A stretch of 64,000 nt of DNA. Source: Paraburkholderia phytofirmans PsJN (GTDB lineage: Bacteria > Pseudomonadota > Gammaproteobacteria > Burkholderiales > Burkholderiaceae). Position 1 is the stretch's first letter; every line of letters begins with the position of its first letter. This document shows positions 41,661 to 54,484 of the stretch, piece by piece. Under the pieces are notes generated by a model. It saw nothing but the letters and a program-made list of their open reading frames with translations. It ran no database searches and was not told where the DNA came from. The position numbers and the translations under genes are program-made. The DNA lies in the NCBI RefSeq assembly GCF_000020125.1, contig NC_010681.1, forward strand, positions 1,302,001-1,366,000. The letters are read 5' to 3'.

Positions 41661-43607
41661 ATGTCGCTTTACACCATTACCGGGGCCCAACTGGCGTTCG
41701 GTCACGTCGCGTTGCTCGATCACGCGGATTTCTCTCTCGAAGCGGGCGAACGCGTCGGCCTGATCGGCCGCAACGGCGCGGGCAAGTCGTCGCTGCTGAA
41801 GATCGTTGCCGATCTGAGCAAGCCTGACGACGGCCTCGTCACGCGTCAGCAGGGCCTGACTTCGGTCTACGTGCCGCAGGAGCCGGAGTTCGACACGGAC
41901 GACACGGTGTTCGAGGCGGTCGCTGCCGGCCTCACGCACGCCCGCGCGCTGCTGGACGAATACGACGCGGTCGCCAACCAGCTCGCCGACGAGCCGGAGG
42001 GCGCGGAGCACGACGCGCTGATGTCGCGCATGAACACGCTGCAATCGTCGCTGGACCATTCGGACGCCTGGAACTGGAGCACGCGCGTGGCTACCACGCT
42101 GCAACAGATCGGCCTGAACGGCGAGGCGCGCGTGGGCTCGCTGTCGGGTGGCATGCAAAAGCGCGTCGCGCTGGCGCGCGCGCTGGTCGTACAGCCCGAC
42201 GTCCTGCTGCTCGACGAGCCGACCAATCACCTCGATTTCGACGGCATCCGCTGGCTCGAAGACCTGCTGGTCTCGCTGCGCGCGGGCCTGCTCTTCATTA
42301 CCCACGATCGCGCGTTTCTCGATCGCGTCGCCACGCGCATCGTCGAACTGGATCGCGGGCGTCTGCTTTCGTATCCGGGCAATTTCAGCGCTTATCAGAC
42401 GCGCAAGGCGCAGCAGCTCGAAATCGAGCAAGTGGAAGCCGCCAAGTTCGACAAACTGCTCGCGCAGGAAGAAGTGTGGATCCGCAAAGGCGTCGAGGCT
42501 CGCCGCACGCGCAGCGTCGGCCGGATCGCGCGGCTCGTGGAGATGCGCAACGAGCGCGCGGAACGCCGCAACGTGCTGGGCAACGTCAAGCTCGACGTCG
42601 GCCAAGGTGAAAAGTCCGGCAAGATCGTCGCCGAACTGACCGACGTGACCAAGCGCTACGGCGCGCGCACGGTGGTCGACAACTTCACGGCCACGGTCAT
42701 GCGCGGCGACAAGATCGGCTTTGTCGGTCCGAACGGCGCGGGCAAGACCACGCTGCTCAAGATGATCCTCGGCGAATTGGCGCCGGACGAAGGCACGGTG
42801 CGCATCGGCACGAATCTGCAGGTCGCGTATTTCGACCAGATGCGCGCGCAGCTCGATCTGGAAAAGAGCCTGGCCGACACCATCAGCCCCGGCAGCGAAT
42901 GGGTCGAAGTCAATGGCCAGAAGAAGCACGTCATGAGCTACCTCGGCGACTTCCTGTTCGCGCCGGAACGCGCGCGTTCGCCGGTCAAGTCGCTCTCCGG
43001 CGGCGAGCGTAACCGCCTGCTGCTGGCGCGTCTGTTCGCACGTCCGGCCAATGTGCTGGTGCTCGACGAGCCGACCAACGACCTCGACATCCCCACGCTC
43101 GAACTGCTCGAAGAACTGCTCACGGAATACGACGGCACGGTGCTGCTGGTCAGCCACGATCGCGCGTTCCTCGACAACGTCGCGACCTCGGTGATCGCGT
43201 CCGAAGGCGGCGGCAAGTGGCGCGAGTATGTCGGCGGCTTTACCGATTGGCAGATCCAGCGCGACCGTTCGCAGCAAATGGCGCTGGACGCGCAGAAGGA
43301 AGCCGGCAAGGACGCGGGCAAAGATGCGGGCAAAGACGCAGCGGCCAAAGACAGTGCGGCGGGCCGCAATACGCAACGCGCCGCTAAGCTGTCGTTCAAG
43401 GAGCAGCGTGAACTGGAGGCGCTGCCGGAAAAGATCGCCGCGCTCGAAGCCGAGCAGAAGACGATTGGCGCGCAACTCGAAGACGGCTCGGTGTTCGCCA
43501 AAGATGCGCAGGAAGGCACGCGTTTGACGGAGCGCTATGCCGCGATCGACGAAGAACTGCTGCTCGCACTGGAACGCTGGGACGAACTGGAAAACCGGCG
43601 CAAATGA
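41661..43607 (+). CDS. ABC-F family ATPase (Uup-like)
   Basis: A 648-residue protein with two ABC domains: Walker A GRNGAGKSS and signature LSGGMQKRVALARAL in the first; GPNGAGKTT and LSGGERNRLLLARL in the second. A linker between them and a C-terminal coiled coil after an Ala/Lys repeat (AGKDAGKDAGKDAAAKDS) match Uup. ABC-F ATPases act on ribosomes; Uup also binds branched DNA. No membrane domain. ATG 41661 (MSLYTI) is the family start. Confidence 0.9.
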   Translation: MSLYTITGAQLAFGHVALLDHADFSLEAGERVGLIGRNGAGKSSLLKIVADLSKPDDGLVTRQQGLTSVYVPQEPEFDTDDTVFEAVAAGLTHARALLDEYDAVANQLADEPEGAEHDALMSRMNTLQSSLDHSDAWNWSTRVATTLQQIGLNGEARVGSLSGGMQKRVALARALVVQPDVLLLDEPTNHLDFDGIRWLEDLLVSLRAGLLFITHDRAFLDRVATRIVELDRGRLLSYPGNFSAYQTRKAQQLEIEQVEAAKFDKLLAQEEVWIRKGVEARRTRSVGRIARLVEMRNERAERRNVLGNVKLDVGQGEKSGKIVAELTDVTKRYGARTVVDNFTATVMRGDKIGFVGPNGAGKTTLLKMILGELAPDEGTVRIGTNLQVAYFDQMRAQLDLEKSLADTISPGSEWVEVNGQKKHVMSYLGDFLFAPERARSPVKSLSGGERNRLLLARLFARPANVLVLDEPTNDLDIPTLELLEELLTEYDGTVLLVSHDRAFLDNVATSVIASEGGGKWREYVGGFTDWQIQRDRSQQMALDAQKEAGKDAGKDAGKDAAAKDSAAGRNTQRAAKLSFKEQRELEALPEKIAALEAEQKTIGAQLEDGSVFAKDAQEGTRLTERYAAIDEELLLALERWDELENRRK

Positions 43608-43963
43608 GGCGTGCGCGTGGCGCCGGAACCGGCTGCGCCACCGCCGTCCCTTATCCGGACGGCCAATCCTTCGCGTCGTGAATTGCCGCCCGGGTCGAAA
43701 TCAGTAAAATACCCCGCGAACAGGCTTCCCCGGCGTTCGCATCAGCGTCGATGTTGCCCCGCGCGGCGCGATTGATGGGCAGGCTTCGAGCCGCCGTCGA
43801 GCGCGCTGACGGGAAGCCATGCGACAAAACAGCTTGCCCGCACTGCGGGCACCCCACCTAACCCCGTTGTTTCGTTTCGCTTTTTTTGAAAACTCAACGC
43901 ATTGTCCACAGACCTGTGAACAGGACCTGTGGACAACGATGAACCGACGCATCCGAGTCAACC
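43608..43963. promoter_or_regulatory. parE upstream region with inverted DnaA-like boxes
   Basis: 356 bp without a gene. Close to parE lie TTGTCCACAG (43902-43911) and its inverted counterpart CTGTGGACAA (43927-43936), with CTGTGAACAG between them. TTGTCCACA differs from the DnaA box TTATCCACA by one base. An A/T-rich segment (GTTTCGCTTTTTTTGAAAAC) just upstream could hold the promoter. Confidence 0.5.
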
Positions 43964-45949
<1,986 letters not shown>

Positions 45950-46029
45950 GCGAGCGCTTTTGTGGGCACGGTTGCCTGCGCTCTGACTTCGCACGAAAAC
46001 TTCACGCCAAACACGGATACGGAATCTAG

Positions 46030-48354
46030 ATGGACGACGATAACACTCTCGACCTTTTCACCGAGCCGCCGCCCCCCGAAGGCGACTTTCTCACGCTCGG
46101 CAATTACGCGGAACGCGCGTATCTCGACTATGCGGTGAGCGTGGTCAAGGGCCGCGCGCTGCCGGATGTGTGCGACGGCCAGAAGCCGGTGCAGCGCCGC
46201 ATCCTGTTCGCGATGAACGACATGGGTCTGTCCGACAACGCGAAGCCGGTCAAGTCGGCGCGCGTGGTGGGCGACGTGCTCGGTAAGTATCACCCGCACG
46301 GCGACCAGTCCGCGTATGACGCGCTGGTGCGTCTCGCGCAAGACTTCTCGATGCGCTATCCGCTGATCGACGGTCAGGGCAACTTCGGTTCGCGCGACGG
46401 CGACGGCGCGGCGGCCATGCGCTACACGGAAGCGCGCCTCACGCCGATCGCGAAGCTGCTGCTCGATGAAATCAACCAGGGCACGGTCGATTTCATGCCC
46501 AACTACGACGGCTCTTCCGAGGAGCCGAGGCTGTTGCCCGCGCGCCTGCCGTTCGTGTTGCTGAACGGCGCATCGGGTATTGCGGTCGGATTGGCCACTG
46601 AAATTCCGTCGCACAATCTGCGCGAAGTCGCGGCCGCGACGGTCGCGATGATTCGCAATCCGAAGATCGAACACGCGGAGTTGATGCAGCACATCGCCGG
46701 GCCGGATTTTCCGGGCGGCGCGCAGATCATTTCGAGCGACGCCGAGATTTCCGCCGCGTACGAAAGCGGCCGGGGCAGTTTGAAGGTGCGGGCGCGCTGG
46801 AAGATCGAGGAACTCGCGCGTGGTCAGTGGCAACTGGTGATCACCGAATTGCCGCCGAACACGGCCGCGCAGAAGGTGCTCGAAGAAATCGAAGAGCAGA
46901 CCAATCCGAAGATCAAGCTCGGCAAGAAGGCGCTCACGCCCGAACAACTGCAAACCAAGCAGACCATGCTGGCGTTGCTCGATGCCGTGCGCGACGAATC
47001 GGGCCGCGACGCGCCCGTGCGACTCGTGTTCGAGCCGAAGTCGAGCCGTATCGATCAAACCGATTTCGTCAACACGCTGCTCGCGTATACGAGCCTCGAA
47101 TCGAATGCGTCGCTCAATATGGTCATGGTTGGCGGCGACGGCCGGCCGCGTCAGAAGGGCTTGAGCGAAATTCTGCACGAGTGGATCGCGTTCCGCTTCG
47201 CCACGGTGACGCGCCGCACGCGCCATCGTCTGAGCAAGGTCGACGACCGGATTCACATCCTCGAAGGCCGGATGATCGTCTTTTTAAATATCGACGAGGT
47301 CATCCGCATCATTCGCGAATCGGACGAACCGAAGGTCGCGTTGATGGCCGCGTTCGGCTTGTCCGACCGTCAGGCCGAAGACATTCTTGAAATCCGGCTG
47401 CGTCAGTTAGCGCGGCTCGAGAAGATCAAAATCGAGAAGGAACTGGCCGAACTCAGAGACGAGAAGGCCAAGCTGGAAGAACTGCTCGGCAGCGAATCGG
47501 CGATGAAGCGTCTGCTCATCAAGGAAATCGAAGGCGACGCCAAGCAGTACGGCGACGAACGCCGCACACTGATCCAGCAGGAAAAGCGCGCGACGTTCGA
47601 AGCGCGTGTGGTCGACGAACCGGTAACGGTCGTCGTGTCGCAAAAGGGTTGGGTGCGCGCGCTGAAGGGCCACGGGCTCGACGTGGCCGGTTTCACGTTC
47701 AAGGCCGGCGATGGGCTCTATGCGGCGTTCCAGTGCCGCACGCCGGACACGCTGGTCGCGTGGGGCAGCAACGGCCGTGTCTATTCGGTCGCAGTGGCGA
47801 TGCTGCCGGGCGGCCGCGGTGACGGCGTGCCGGTCACGTCGCTGATCGAACTGGAGTCGGGCAGCCATCTGCTGCATTACTACGCGGCGTCCGCGGAGCA
47901 GGCCTTGCTGCTTGCTTCGAGCAACGGCTTTGGGTTCGTTGCGAAGGTCGGCGACATGGTGAGCCGCGTGAAGGCCGGCAAGTCGTTCATGACGATCGAT
48001 GCCGGCGCCGCGCCGCTCAAGCCGATGCCGATGCTGCCGGACGCGACGCACATTGCGTGTCTTTCCTCCGGCGGACGTTTGCTGGTGTTCGGAATCGACG
48101 AGATGAAGACGCTCTCGGGCGGCGGCCGCGGTGTCACGCTGATGGCGCTCGACGACAAGGAAACTCTCGTACAGGCGCTCTCCATCAACAACGCGGGTGT
48201 CGTGTTGATCGGCACGCGCCGCGGCGGCCGTGTCGATGAAGAGAAGGTGAGTGGCGCGGCGCTCGCGCCGCATATCGGCAAGCGCGCGCGCAAGGGCCGC
48301 GCGCCTGAGAGCAAGATGAAGCTCGAAGGCATGCGTCCGGTGCTGGCCGCTTAA
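46030..48354 (+). CDS. parC: Topoisomerase IV subunit A
   Basis: A 774-residue DNA-cutting subunit. The active-site Tyr132 is in [18 protein letters not shown] marks the nearby helix. C-terminal beta-propeller blades include [20 protein letters not shown] and [15 protein letters not shown]. The quinolone-contact positions equivalent to E. coli Ser80 and Glu84 are Gln93 and Asp97 ([12 protein letters not shown]). Ends with a terminator at 48378. Confidence 0.95.
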   Translation: MDDDNTLDLFTEPPPPEGDFLTLGNYAERAYLDYAVSVVKGRALPDVCDGQKPVQRRILFAMNDMGLSDNAKPVKSARVVGDVLGKYHPHGDQSAYDALVRLAQDFSMRYPLIDGQGNFGSRDGDGAAAMRYTEARLTPIAKLLLDEINQGTVDFMPNYDGSSEEPRLLPARLPFVLLNGASGIAVGLATEIPSHNLREVAAATVAMIRNPKIEHAELMQHIAGPDFPGGAQIISSDAEISAAYESGRGSLKVRARWKIEELARGQWQLVITELPPNTAAQKVLEEIEEQTNPKIKLGKKALTPEQLQTKQTMLALLDAVRDESGRDAPVRLVFEPKSSRIDQTDFVNTLLAYTSLESNASLNMVMVGGDGRPRQKGLSEILHEWIAFRFATVTRRTRHRLSKVDDRIHILEGRMIVFLNIDEVIRIIRESDEPKVALMAAFGLSDRQAEDILEIRLRQLARLEKIKIEKELAELRDEKAKLEELLGSESAMKRLLIKEIEGDAKQYGDERRTLIQQEKRATFEARVVDEPVTVVVSQKGWVRALKGHGLDVAGFTFKAGDGLYAAFQCRTPDTLVAWGSNGRVYSVAVAMLPGGRGDGVPVTSLIELESGSHLLHYYAASAEQALLLASSNGFGFVAKVGDMVSRVKAGKSFMTIDAGAAPLKPMPMLPDATHIACLSSGGRLLVFGIDEMKTLSGGGRGVTLMALDDKETLVQALSINNAGVVLIGTRRGGRVDEEKVSGAALAPHIGKRARKGRAPESKMKLEGMRPVLAA

Positions 48355-48377
48355 CGAAGCTTGACGTTGGAGCGTGG

Positions 48378-48410
48378 CAAGCGTCTGCTAGCATATGAGA
48401 CGCTTGTTTT
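48378..48410 (+). terminator. Terminator after parC
   Basis: CAAGCGTCT and AGACGCTTG form a 9 bp stem with an 11 nt loop, followed by TTTT. Ends the parE-parC unit. Confidence 0.75.
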
Positions 48411-48627
48411 GCACGGTTCGTGCGCGGTTCGTGCGTAGTGAGAGTACAAAACCGGGGAGCAGCATGGCCATTACGATGGACACGCTGCGATAACAACTAC
48501 AAAAACGGCGCGAAAGCCACGGGTGTCATGGAACTGCGTGCATAGCGCGTGGTCGAATGCGCTCAATAGCCGCTTGCTCATAGCACTCGTTATAAGCGGC
48601 GTGGCGTCGTCGGGAGAGGAAAACAAC

Positions 48628-49086
48628 ATGAACAAGGCTATCGAACTCGCGCTCTTTCTCCATTTGCTCGCGGTTGCTGTGTGGGTAGGTGGGATGGTGT
48701 TCGCGCATTTCTGTCTGCGCCCGGCCATTGCCGATCTCTCGCCGCAATTACGCTTGCCGTTGTGGGAATCGGTGTTCGGCCGTTTCTTCAACTGGGTCGC
48801 GGCCTCGGTGCTGGTGATTCTCCTCACCGGCGGCTTCCTGCTGATGCAATTCGGCGGCGGTCATGCCACCTGGCCGCTGCATGCCATGGCCGGCCTCGGC
48901 ATCGTGATGATGCTGATCTTCGGGCATATCCGCTTTGCCGTATTCCCGCGCATCCGCCGCGCGGTGCAGGCGCAAAAATGGCCGGATGGCGCGCGCGCCG
49001 TCGGCACGATCCGACGTCTGGTGCTGATCAATATCGTGCTCGGCGTGGTGACGATCGGCGTCGCGGTGCTGTCGCGCGGTTTCTGA
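48628..49086 (+). CDS. CopD-like membrane protein
   Basis: A 152-residue inner-membrane protein with four helices; LFLHLLAVAVWVGGMVFAHF is the CopD/copper-resistance D type motif with conserved His and Trp. The last helix is LINIVLGVVTIGVAVLS. Likely role in metal or heme-linked transport, not proven. ATG 48628 follows GAGAGGAAA; upstream frame extension is not used. Confidence 0.75.
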   Translation: MNKAIELALFLHLLAVAVWVGGMVFAHFCLRPAIADLSPQLRLPLWESVFGRFFNWVAASVLVILLTGGFLLMQFGGGHATWPLHAMAGLGIVMMLIFGHIRFAVFPRIRRAVQAQKWPDGARAVGTIRRLVLINIVLGVVTIGVAVLSRGF

Positions 49087-49189
49087 GATTTTGCAATTGC
49101 CCGTTTGAAAACCGATGGCCGCGTGGTGACACCGCCGCGCGGCGCACGCATTGAAGGCTCGTGATCATTGAGCGAAGCCTCGCTGTCGT

Positions 49190-50398
49190 CTAGATCAGCG
49201 CGCCATAAGCGAGCCACAGTCCGCACACCACGGCTACCGTCCCGTACACCACGTACACCGGCACCTTCAGCTTGGCGAAGCACATGGCGGAGAACAGCGC
49301 GGTCAACAGATAGATCGGTTTGAACGGCACATGGGCTGCAATGCGCAGCACGGCCACCGCAAGAAACGCGGTGGTGACGGCGCGCAGGATCCGCATGCCG
49401 TGCTCGAAGCGCGGATTGGCCTTCAACTGATGCAGATGCCGCTGCGCCAGCACGACGAGGCATCCGGACGGCACGAACAGCGCGAGCGTGGCAATCAGCG
49501 CGCCCACCCAGCCATCCACCAGATAGCCGAAGAACGGCACCACGTTCAACAGCGGTCCGGGCGATAGCGGCGACAGCGAAAACGCCAGCGTGAAGTCGTT
49601 ATCGGAGACGCCGATCGCCGGCGTAACGAATAGCGTCTTGAGCACCGGCAACGCCGAGAAGCCGCCGCCGAACAACGTCATGCCGGCGCCCGCAAGCCGC
49701 GGCCACAACAGCGCCAGCTCATAGCGATGCGGCAACGGCATCGCGAACAACGCGAGAAAGATGGACAGAGCGCTCAGCATCTGCCAGTCGCCGCGCGCGA
49801 ACGAGACGATGACGCGCGAATCGCGCACCGGGCTCACGAACCAGCCGGTGCCGAAGGCCGCTCCAAGCATGACGACATAAGCGGCCGGGCTGCGCGCATA
49901 GAACAGCGCGATGCAACCCAGCGCCGCCGCCATCCATTCGAGTTTGCCGCGCACCAGCGCACGCGTCTGTTTATACCAGGTGATCGCGATCAGGGTGGCC
50001 AGCACGACGCTGAAGTGATTGAGCAAGGTTGGCGAGGCGGCGGAACGCACGAACGGCGTGCGGTAGAAGATCGCGAACAGCGTCATCAGCATGAAGAAGG
50101 GCAGGACGCTGGCAATGCCCGCGACCCAGGCGCCGGCGCGTCCGCGCAGCGCATGCCCGAGTTGCACGGCGACGTTGCAGCCAACCGGGCCGGGCACCAT
50201 CCAGGCGAGCGCGATCAGATCGGAGAAAGCGACGCGCGAGAGACGTCCTTCACGCTCGACATAATGGTTTTCAAGTTGCGCCATGAGCGCGAGGCCGCCC
50301 CATGACAACGCGGACAGGCCGAATACGACCCGGAACAGCGTCCATAGCGGTTCCCGCTCGCCTCGTCTGGCAGCATTCTGGCTCGTGATCATCTGCAT
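49190..50398 (-). CDS. chrA: Chromate transporter ChrA family
   Basis: A 402-residue efflux protein with two CHR domains. First: FSALSWGG-type opening (FGLSALSWGGLALMAQLE), then ALAWMVPGPVGCNVAVQLG, the conserved PGPxxxNxAxxxG. Second: GGFSALPVLKTLFV and FTLAFSLSPLSPGPLLN. About 10-12 helices. Known members export chromate by proton exchange. Convergent with the CopD-like gene; 104 bp lie between. Confidence 0.88.
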   Translation of the reverse strand: MQMITSQNAARRGEREPLWTLFRVVFGLSALSWGGLALMAQLENHYVEREGRLSRVAFSDLIALAWMVPGPVGCNVAVQLGHALRGRAGAWVAGIASVLPFFMLMTLFAIFYRTPFVRSAASPTLLNHFSVVLATLIAITWYKQTRALVRGKLEWMAAALGCIALFYARSPAAYVVMLGAAFGTGWFVSPVRDSRVIVSFARGDWQMLSALSIFLALFAMPLPHRYELALLWPRLAGAGMTLFGGGFSALPVLKTLFVTPAIGVSDNDFTLAFSLSPLSPGPLLNVVPFFGYLVDGWVGALIATLALFVPSGCLVVLAQRHLHQLKANPRFEHGMRILRAVTTAFLAVAVLRIAAHVPFKPIYLLTALFSAMCFAKLKVPVYVVYGTVAVVCGLWLAYGALI

Positions 50399-50563
50399 GG
50401 CGCCAAACGCGCCCGGTACACGGGCGCTAGTCCTTTGAGATCATCGTTTAGTGGTCTGCGCGGCGGCCGGCGGCATCGCGCTGTGATGCGGTACAGCGAG
50501 AATGTAGCCGGTTTTGCGGCGCTACGGGAGATGACCTGTAACGACCCGCAACGGGCGCCGCGC

Positions 50564-52918
50564 TCAGGGGTTGGTGCTGGATACGCTGCTGGTGCTGTCC
50601 GCTTCGTGCGCGATGCGGCGGCCCGTCATGCCGCACACGCCGAAGCGTTCCAGCAGCGCCGGAATCGCCTCCACCGGCACGGGACGCGAGAATAGAAAGC
50701 CCTGCGCCTCGATATGGCCGAGCGCGGCGAGCCATGCAATCTGCTCTTCGGTCTCCGTGCCTTCGACCACCACCGTGAGCCCGAGCGAGCGCGCCAGATT
50801 GACGATCGCGGTGACCATCACGCAGACGCTGCGGTCGCCCGGAATTGCCTGGATGAACGAACGGTCCACCTTCAACGTGTCCACCGAGAAGCGGTTCAGA
50901 TAGGACAGCGACGAATAGCCGGTACCGAAATCGTCAAGCGCGATGCGCACGCCGAGGCGCTTCAACGCGAAGATCTTTTCCGAGACCAGTTCGGGATATT
51001 CCATCATCGCCGTTTCGGTGATTTCGAGTTCGAGGCGGCGCGCGGAGATGCCGCTTTCCTCGATGGCGTGCGAGATCGTTTCGTACAGGTCGCCACGCCA
51101 GAATTGCACCGCCGAGATGTTCACCGCGAGCGACAGCGTGTCGTAGCCCTGTTGCTGCCACAGCGCGAGTTGACGGCAGGCGGTCTCGATCACGAAGTCG
51201 CCGATCGGCACGATCAAGCCGGTCGATTCCGCAACCGGAATGAACTCGTTCGCCGGAATCAAACCGTGCTGCGGATGATTCCAGCGTACCAATGCCTCGA
51301 AGCCGGTAATGCAGCGGCGCGTCAGATCGATCTTCGGCTGATAGGTGAGGAACAGTTGGCCTTCGGCGAGCGCCACGCGCAACTGCTGTTCCCACTTCAT
51401 CAAATGATCCGCGCGATGCGACAGCTGCGGCGAGTAGAACTGGTAGCAGTTCTTGCCCGCGTCTTTCGCGCTGTACATGGCGAGGTCGGCTTTTTTCAGC
51501 AGGTCGATCTCGCTTTCGTTGGCGACCGAGTAGAGCGCGATGCCGATGCTCGCATGCAGCACGAACGAACTGCCGCGCACTTCGAACGGCTTGGCGAACG
51601 CTTCGGCCGCGGCTTCGGCGAGCGCGACGGCGCGCTTCTCGACATCGTCGCCCTTGATCACGACGACGAACTCGTCGCCGCCGATGCGGCTCAGCGCGCC
51701 GCCTTCGCCGACCGCGGCGGCGAGCCGCGAGGCCGTCATTTGCAGCACGATGTCGCCGGCATTGTGGCCGAGCGTGTCGTTGACGGTCTTGAAGTTGTCG
51801 AGGTCGATAAAGAGAATCGCGAGGCGGCCGAGGTTGTTCTGCTGCGCCACGTCGTGCCGCAAGGTCTGCAGCGTCGCGTAGCGATTACGCAGACCGGTGA
51901 GCAGATCGTATTCGACCAGGTGCGTCATCTCGCGCTCGCGGCCGAGCAGCTTGCCGATCAGGCCGGTCGCCACGGCGAAGAAACTCAGCATGGCGAGCGA
52001 GATGAAACCCGCCATCATCAGATAGACGTTGCGCGTGTGGTTGTAGTCGGCGAATTCTTCGGCTTGCGAGAGACCCACGAGCACGCCGAGCGGATAGCCG
52101 TCGATATGCCGGTACGACACGATGCGCGTGACGTTGTCGATCGAATCGATATAGGTGCCCGACACGTGCTCCGAAGTCGGATACGAACCGCTTGCCGAGA
52201 ACACGCCGTTGGCGGTCTCGGTGCTGCCGGTGCGCCGCGCGAGCACGGTGCCGTTGTCCGAGATCACCGCGATCACGCCTTCGCGGCCGATCGCCGCGTT
52301 GTTGTAGAAGTCGGTGGTGAAGTAGCTGGGATCTTCGGAGACCACCACGACGCCCGCGAACGAGCCGTCCGGATGATTCAGACGCCGCGTCATCTGCAAG
52401 GTCCAGTGGCCGGACACGCGGCCGAGCACGGGCTTGCTGATATATAGCTGGTCGTCGTTCTCGTGTTCGTGGACCTTGAAGTGTTCGCGGTCGGACAGAT
52501 CGATACGCTTGGGGTTGAGTTCGGCCGTGTTGGCGACCAACGTGCCGTGTTCGTCGATCAACGACACTTGCACCAATGTCTCGCTTTGCACGACGCCTTT
52601 TTCCACCGTGCTCGCAAGATCGAAATGATTCGGCGTTTTCTCGAACTCGAATTTGACGAAGCGGGTAATCTGATCGACCTGGTGAATCGCCTTGACGGTG
52701 TGCTGCTCCAGCGCCGCGGAAAGAATTGCAGCAGAGGCCATGGCCTCGCGATAGGTCGCTTCTTTCTCGACTGACAGACGCGCGAAGATCACTGTCCAAA
52801 GCAGGATCAGGACCAATACGCCCAGCGCGGGAATGACGAGCAACGCGCGTCGGCGCGACACTGCGGGGTCGCGCCGGGGTTTGGCATCGCGCTGGTCGGA
52901 GAAGCGGGATTGACTCAT
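50564..52918 (-). CDS. GGDEF-EAL c-di-GMP protein with PDC sensor
   Basis: A 784-residue membrane signalling protein. TM1 (LLVIPALGVLVLILLWTVIF), a periplasmic sensor of the PDC/Cache type (about residues 50-310), and TM2 (YLMMAGFISLAMLSFFAVAT). Then a GGDEF domain with intact RIGGDEF and an EAL domain with intact FEALVRW and IALDDFGTGYSSL. Both catalytic motifs are complete, so it can in principle make and break c-di-GMP; no RxxD inhibition site was examined. Start MSQSRFSDQR (52918) is preferred to the long upstream extension. Confidence 0.9.
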   Translation of the reverse strand: MSQSRFSDQRDAKPRRDPAVSRRRALLVIPALGVLVLILLWTVIFARLSVEKEATYREAMASAAILSAALEQHTVKAIHQVDQITRFVKFEFEKTPNHFDLASTVEKGVVQSETLVQVSLIDEHGTLVANTAELNPKRIDLSDREHFKVHEHENDDQLYISKPVLGRVSGHWTLQMTRRLNHPDGSFAGVVVVSEDPSYFTTDFYNNAAIGREGVIAVISDNGTVLARRTGSTETANGVFSASGSYPTSEHVSGTYIDSIDNVTRIVSYRHIDGYPLGVLVGLSQAEEFADYNHTRNVYLMMAGFISLAMLSFFAVATGLIGKLLGREREMTHLVEYDLLTGLRNRYATLQTLRHDVAQQNNLGRLAILFIDLDNFKTVNDTLGHNAGDIVLQMTASRLAAAVGEGGALSRIGGDEFVVVIKGDDVEKRAVALAEAAAEAFAKPFEVRGSSFVLHASIGIALYSVANESEIDLLKKADLAMYSAKDAGKNCYQFYSPQLSHRADHLMKWEQQLRVALAEGQLFLTYQPKIDLTRRCITGFEALVRWNHPQHGLIPANEFIPVAESTGLIVPIGDFVIETACRQLALWQQQGYDTLSLAVNISAVQFWRGDLYETISHAIEESGISARRLELEITETAMMEYPELVSEKIFALKRLGVRIALDDFGTGYSSLSYLNRFSVDTLKVDRSFIQAIPGDRSVCVMVTAIVNLARSLGLTVVVEGTETEEQIAWLAALGHIEAQGFLFSRPVPVEAIPALLERFGVCGMTGRRIAHEADSTSSVSSTNP

Positions 52919-53411
52919 CGGGCGGCCCGTGCCTGGGTGCCGGCCGGTTGCAAACGAGCGAGCGTCGACTGCGCTGATTTCATGAGTGGCTGCATGGTGA
53001 CCAAGGTGCCGGAACTGCTGCGCAGAAGAAATAAGCGTGGCGCCGTGCCTGACCATCCGCAGGTCATCGGGTACGTCTTGATATTACTTAATGCCACTGG
53101 ATTAAGGAAGAGGCCGGGCATCGGGTATACGAGGGCGCGGCAAGATGCCCGTTGCGATGAATTTGGCATCCTGTGCAGCCGCTTTTGAGGCCGCCGCATC
53201 GCGGTCATAGTCGGGTATTTCATCGGGAATCGGCGGCGAGGCGCGCCAGCATTCAGGTGTGCCAGGCCTTTAACAGGCCTCTTCCGATGCAAGGCGCATT
53301 CAATAGTGCAAACGATGCGGCGTTTTGTGGTCAAGCGCGGCCACGCAGGGCGAACCCTATGCCGCTCCCGATCGCGAGCCCGACGCATGAGCGAGGCAAG
53401 GGGCGTGCCGG
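52919..53411. other. Spacer without a clear gene
   Basis: About 490 bp between the GGDEF-EAL gene and phzF, both on the minus strand. A short AT-rich part (TTGATATTACTTAATGCCAC) near 53078 might hold a promoter. Frames here have no motif support. Confidence 0.5.
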
Positions 53412-54302
53412 TCAGGGCAAGCGAAACGTGCCGTCGACAATCGTCACCGACGGGCCGCCAATCCATGTCTTGCCGCGTGCGTCGTCGTAGTGCACGGAGA
53501 CGCGGCCGGCTCGGCCCAGCGCGGTGCCTTGACGGGCTGAATAGTGCGTGCCCGGGCGCAATTGCTGGGCGCTCAGAAGGCCTGCAAGCGCGGCATTGGC
53601 GCTGCCCGTGACCGGATCTTCACCGACGCCGAAAATGCCGCCGGCCATCAGGCAGCGCACCTCGAAGGTGGCCGGGCCACCGGCCTCGTGCGGACCGTAA
53701 ACAGCGAGGCCGTGCGTGCCCACCGAATGCACGAGGTCGGCGAGCGCGGCGGCGTCGGGTGCTAAGGCGAGGCATTCACGCGCCGAATTGACGCGCACCA
53801 CGAGCCACGGCGCACCATTGTCGACCGCGCAGGGCGTCGCGCTGAAATCGATGGCGTCGCTACGTAAAGCCGTAGAGAGTGCCGCGTAGCGATCCTCGGC
53901 AAGCGGCGTGACGCGGGCGGGCGGCGCGGCGAAGGCCCATGCGCCGTCTGCTCCCGGCAGCGCCTCGAGTTCGACGAGTCCCACGCCGCATTGCTGCACG
54001 AGCTTGCCGGCCTGCTTCGGCTGATAACCGCTTTCGAGCAACGCGTGCGCGGTGCCGAGCGTTGGATGACCCGCGAACGGCATTTCGCCATGCGTGCTGA
54101 AGATGCGCACGCGATAGTCGGCGGCCGGGTCGGTCGGCTTCAACAGGAACGTCGTTTCGGACAGGTTGGTCCAGTGAGCGATGGCCTGCATCTGTGTCGC
54201 ATCGAGTGCGTCGGCATCGAACACGACGGCAAGCGGATTGCCTTTGAACGGCACCGCCGTGAATACGTCGACTTGTTTGAAACGGACAGTGTGGGCGGGC
54301 AT
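53412..54302 (-). CDS. PhzF family isomerase
   Basis: A 296-residue protein of the PhzF/DapF-like fold. The catalytic Glu is in TNLSETTFLL; FKGNPLAVVFD, MPFAGHPTLGTAHAL and GGIFGVGEDPVTGSANAAL are the conserved binding segments. Members are isomerases or epimerases of small acids, not necessarily phenazine enzymes. A single gene; substrate unknown. Confidence 0.9.
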   Translation of the reverse strand: MPAHTVRFKQVDVFTAVPFKGNPLAVVFDADALDATQMQAIAHWTNLSETTFLLKPTDPAADYRVRIFSTHGEMPFAGHPTLGTAHALLESGYQPKQAGKLVQQCGVGLVELEALPGADGAWAFAAPPARVTPLAEDRYAALSTALRSDAIDFSATPCAVDNGAPWLVVRVNSARECLALAPDAAALADLVHSVGTHGLAVYGPHEAGGPATFEVRCLMAGGIFGVGEDPVTGSANAALAGLLSAQQLRPGTHYSARQGTALGRAGRVSVHYDDARGKTWIGGPSVTIVDGTFRLP

Positions 54303-54484
54303 CGGGCGCGGTCCAGCGAATCAAACGGATGGATAGGGTTGGCGGATTCTATCCGTTGACGACATAACGATCTACCTTTGCACAAATGCAAAACGCGCCG
54401 CGGGTGGCTGACACCTCGCGACGCGTTCCTGTCTCGCTGCGCCGGACGAACCGGCGGCTTCGACTGCGTTACTGCTCTATTGCG

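Noticed and set aside
48464..48493. Nine-codon ORF upstream of the CopD-like gene (MAITMDTLR)
   Set aside because: It has a GGGGAG site, but nothing links it to attenuation or a known leader peptide.
50714..52447. 577-residue plus-strand frame
   Set aside because: It is the antisense shadow of the GGDEF-EAL gene in GC-rich DNA.
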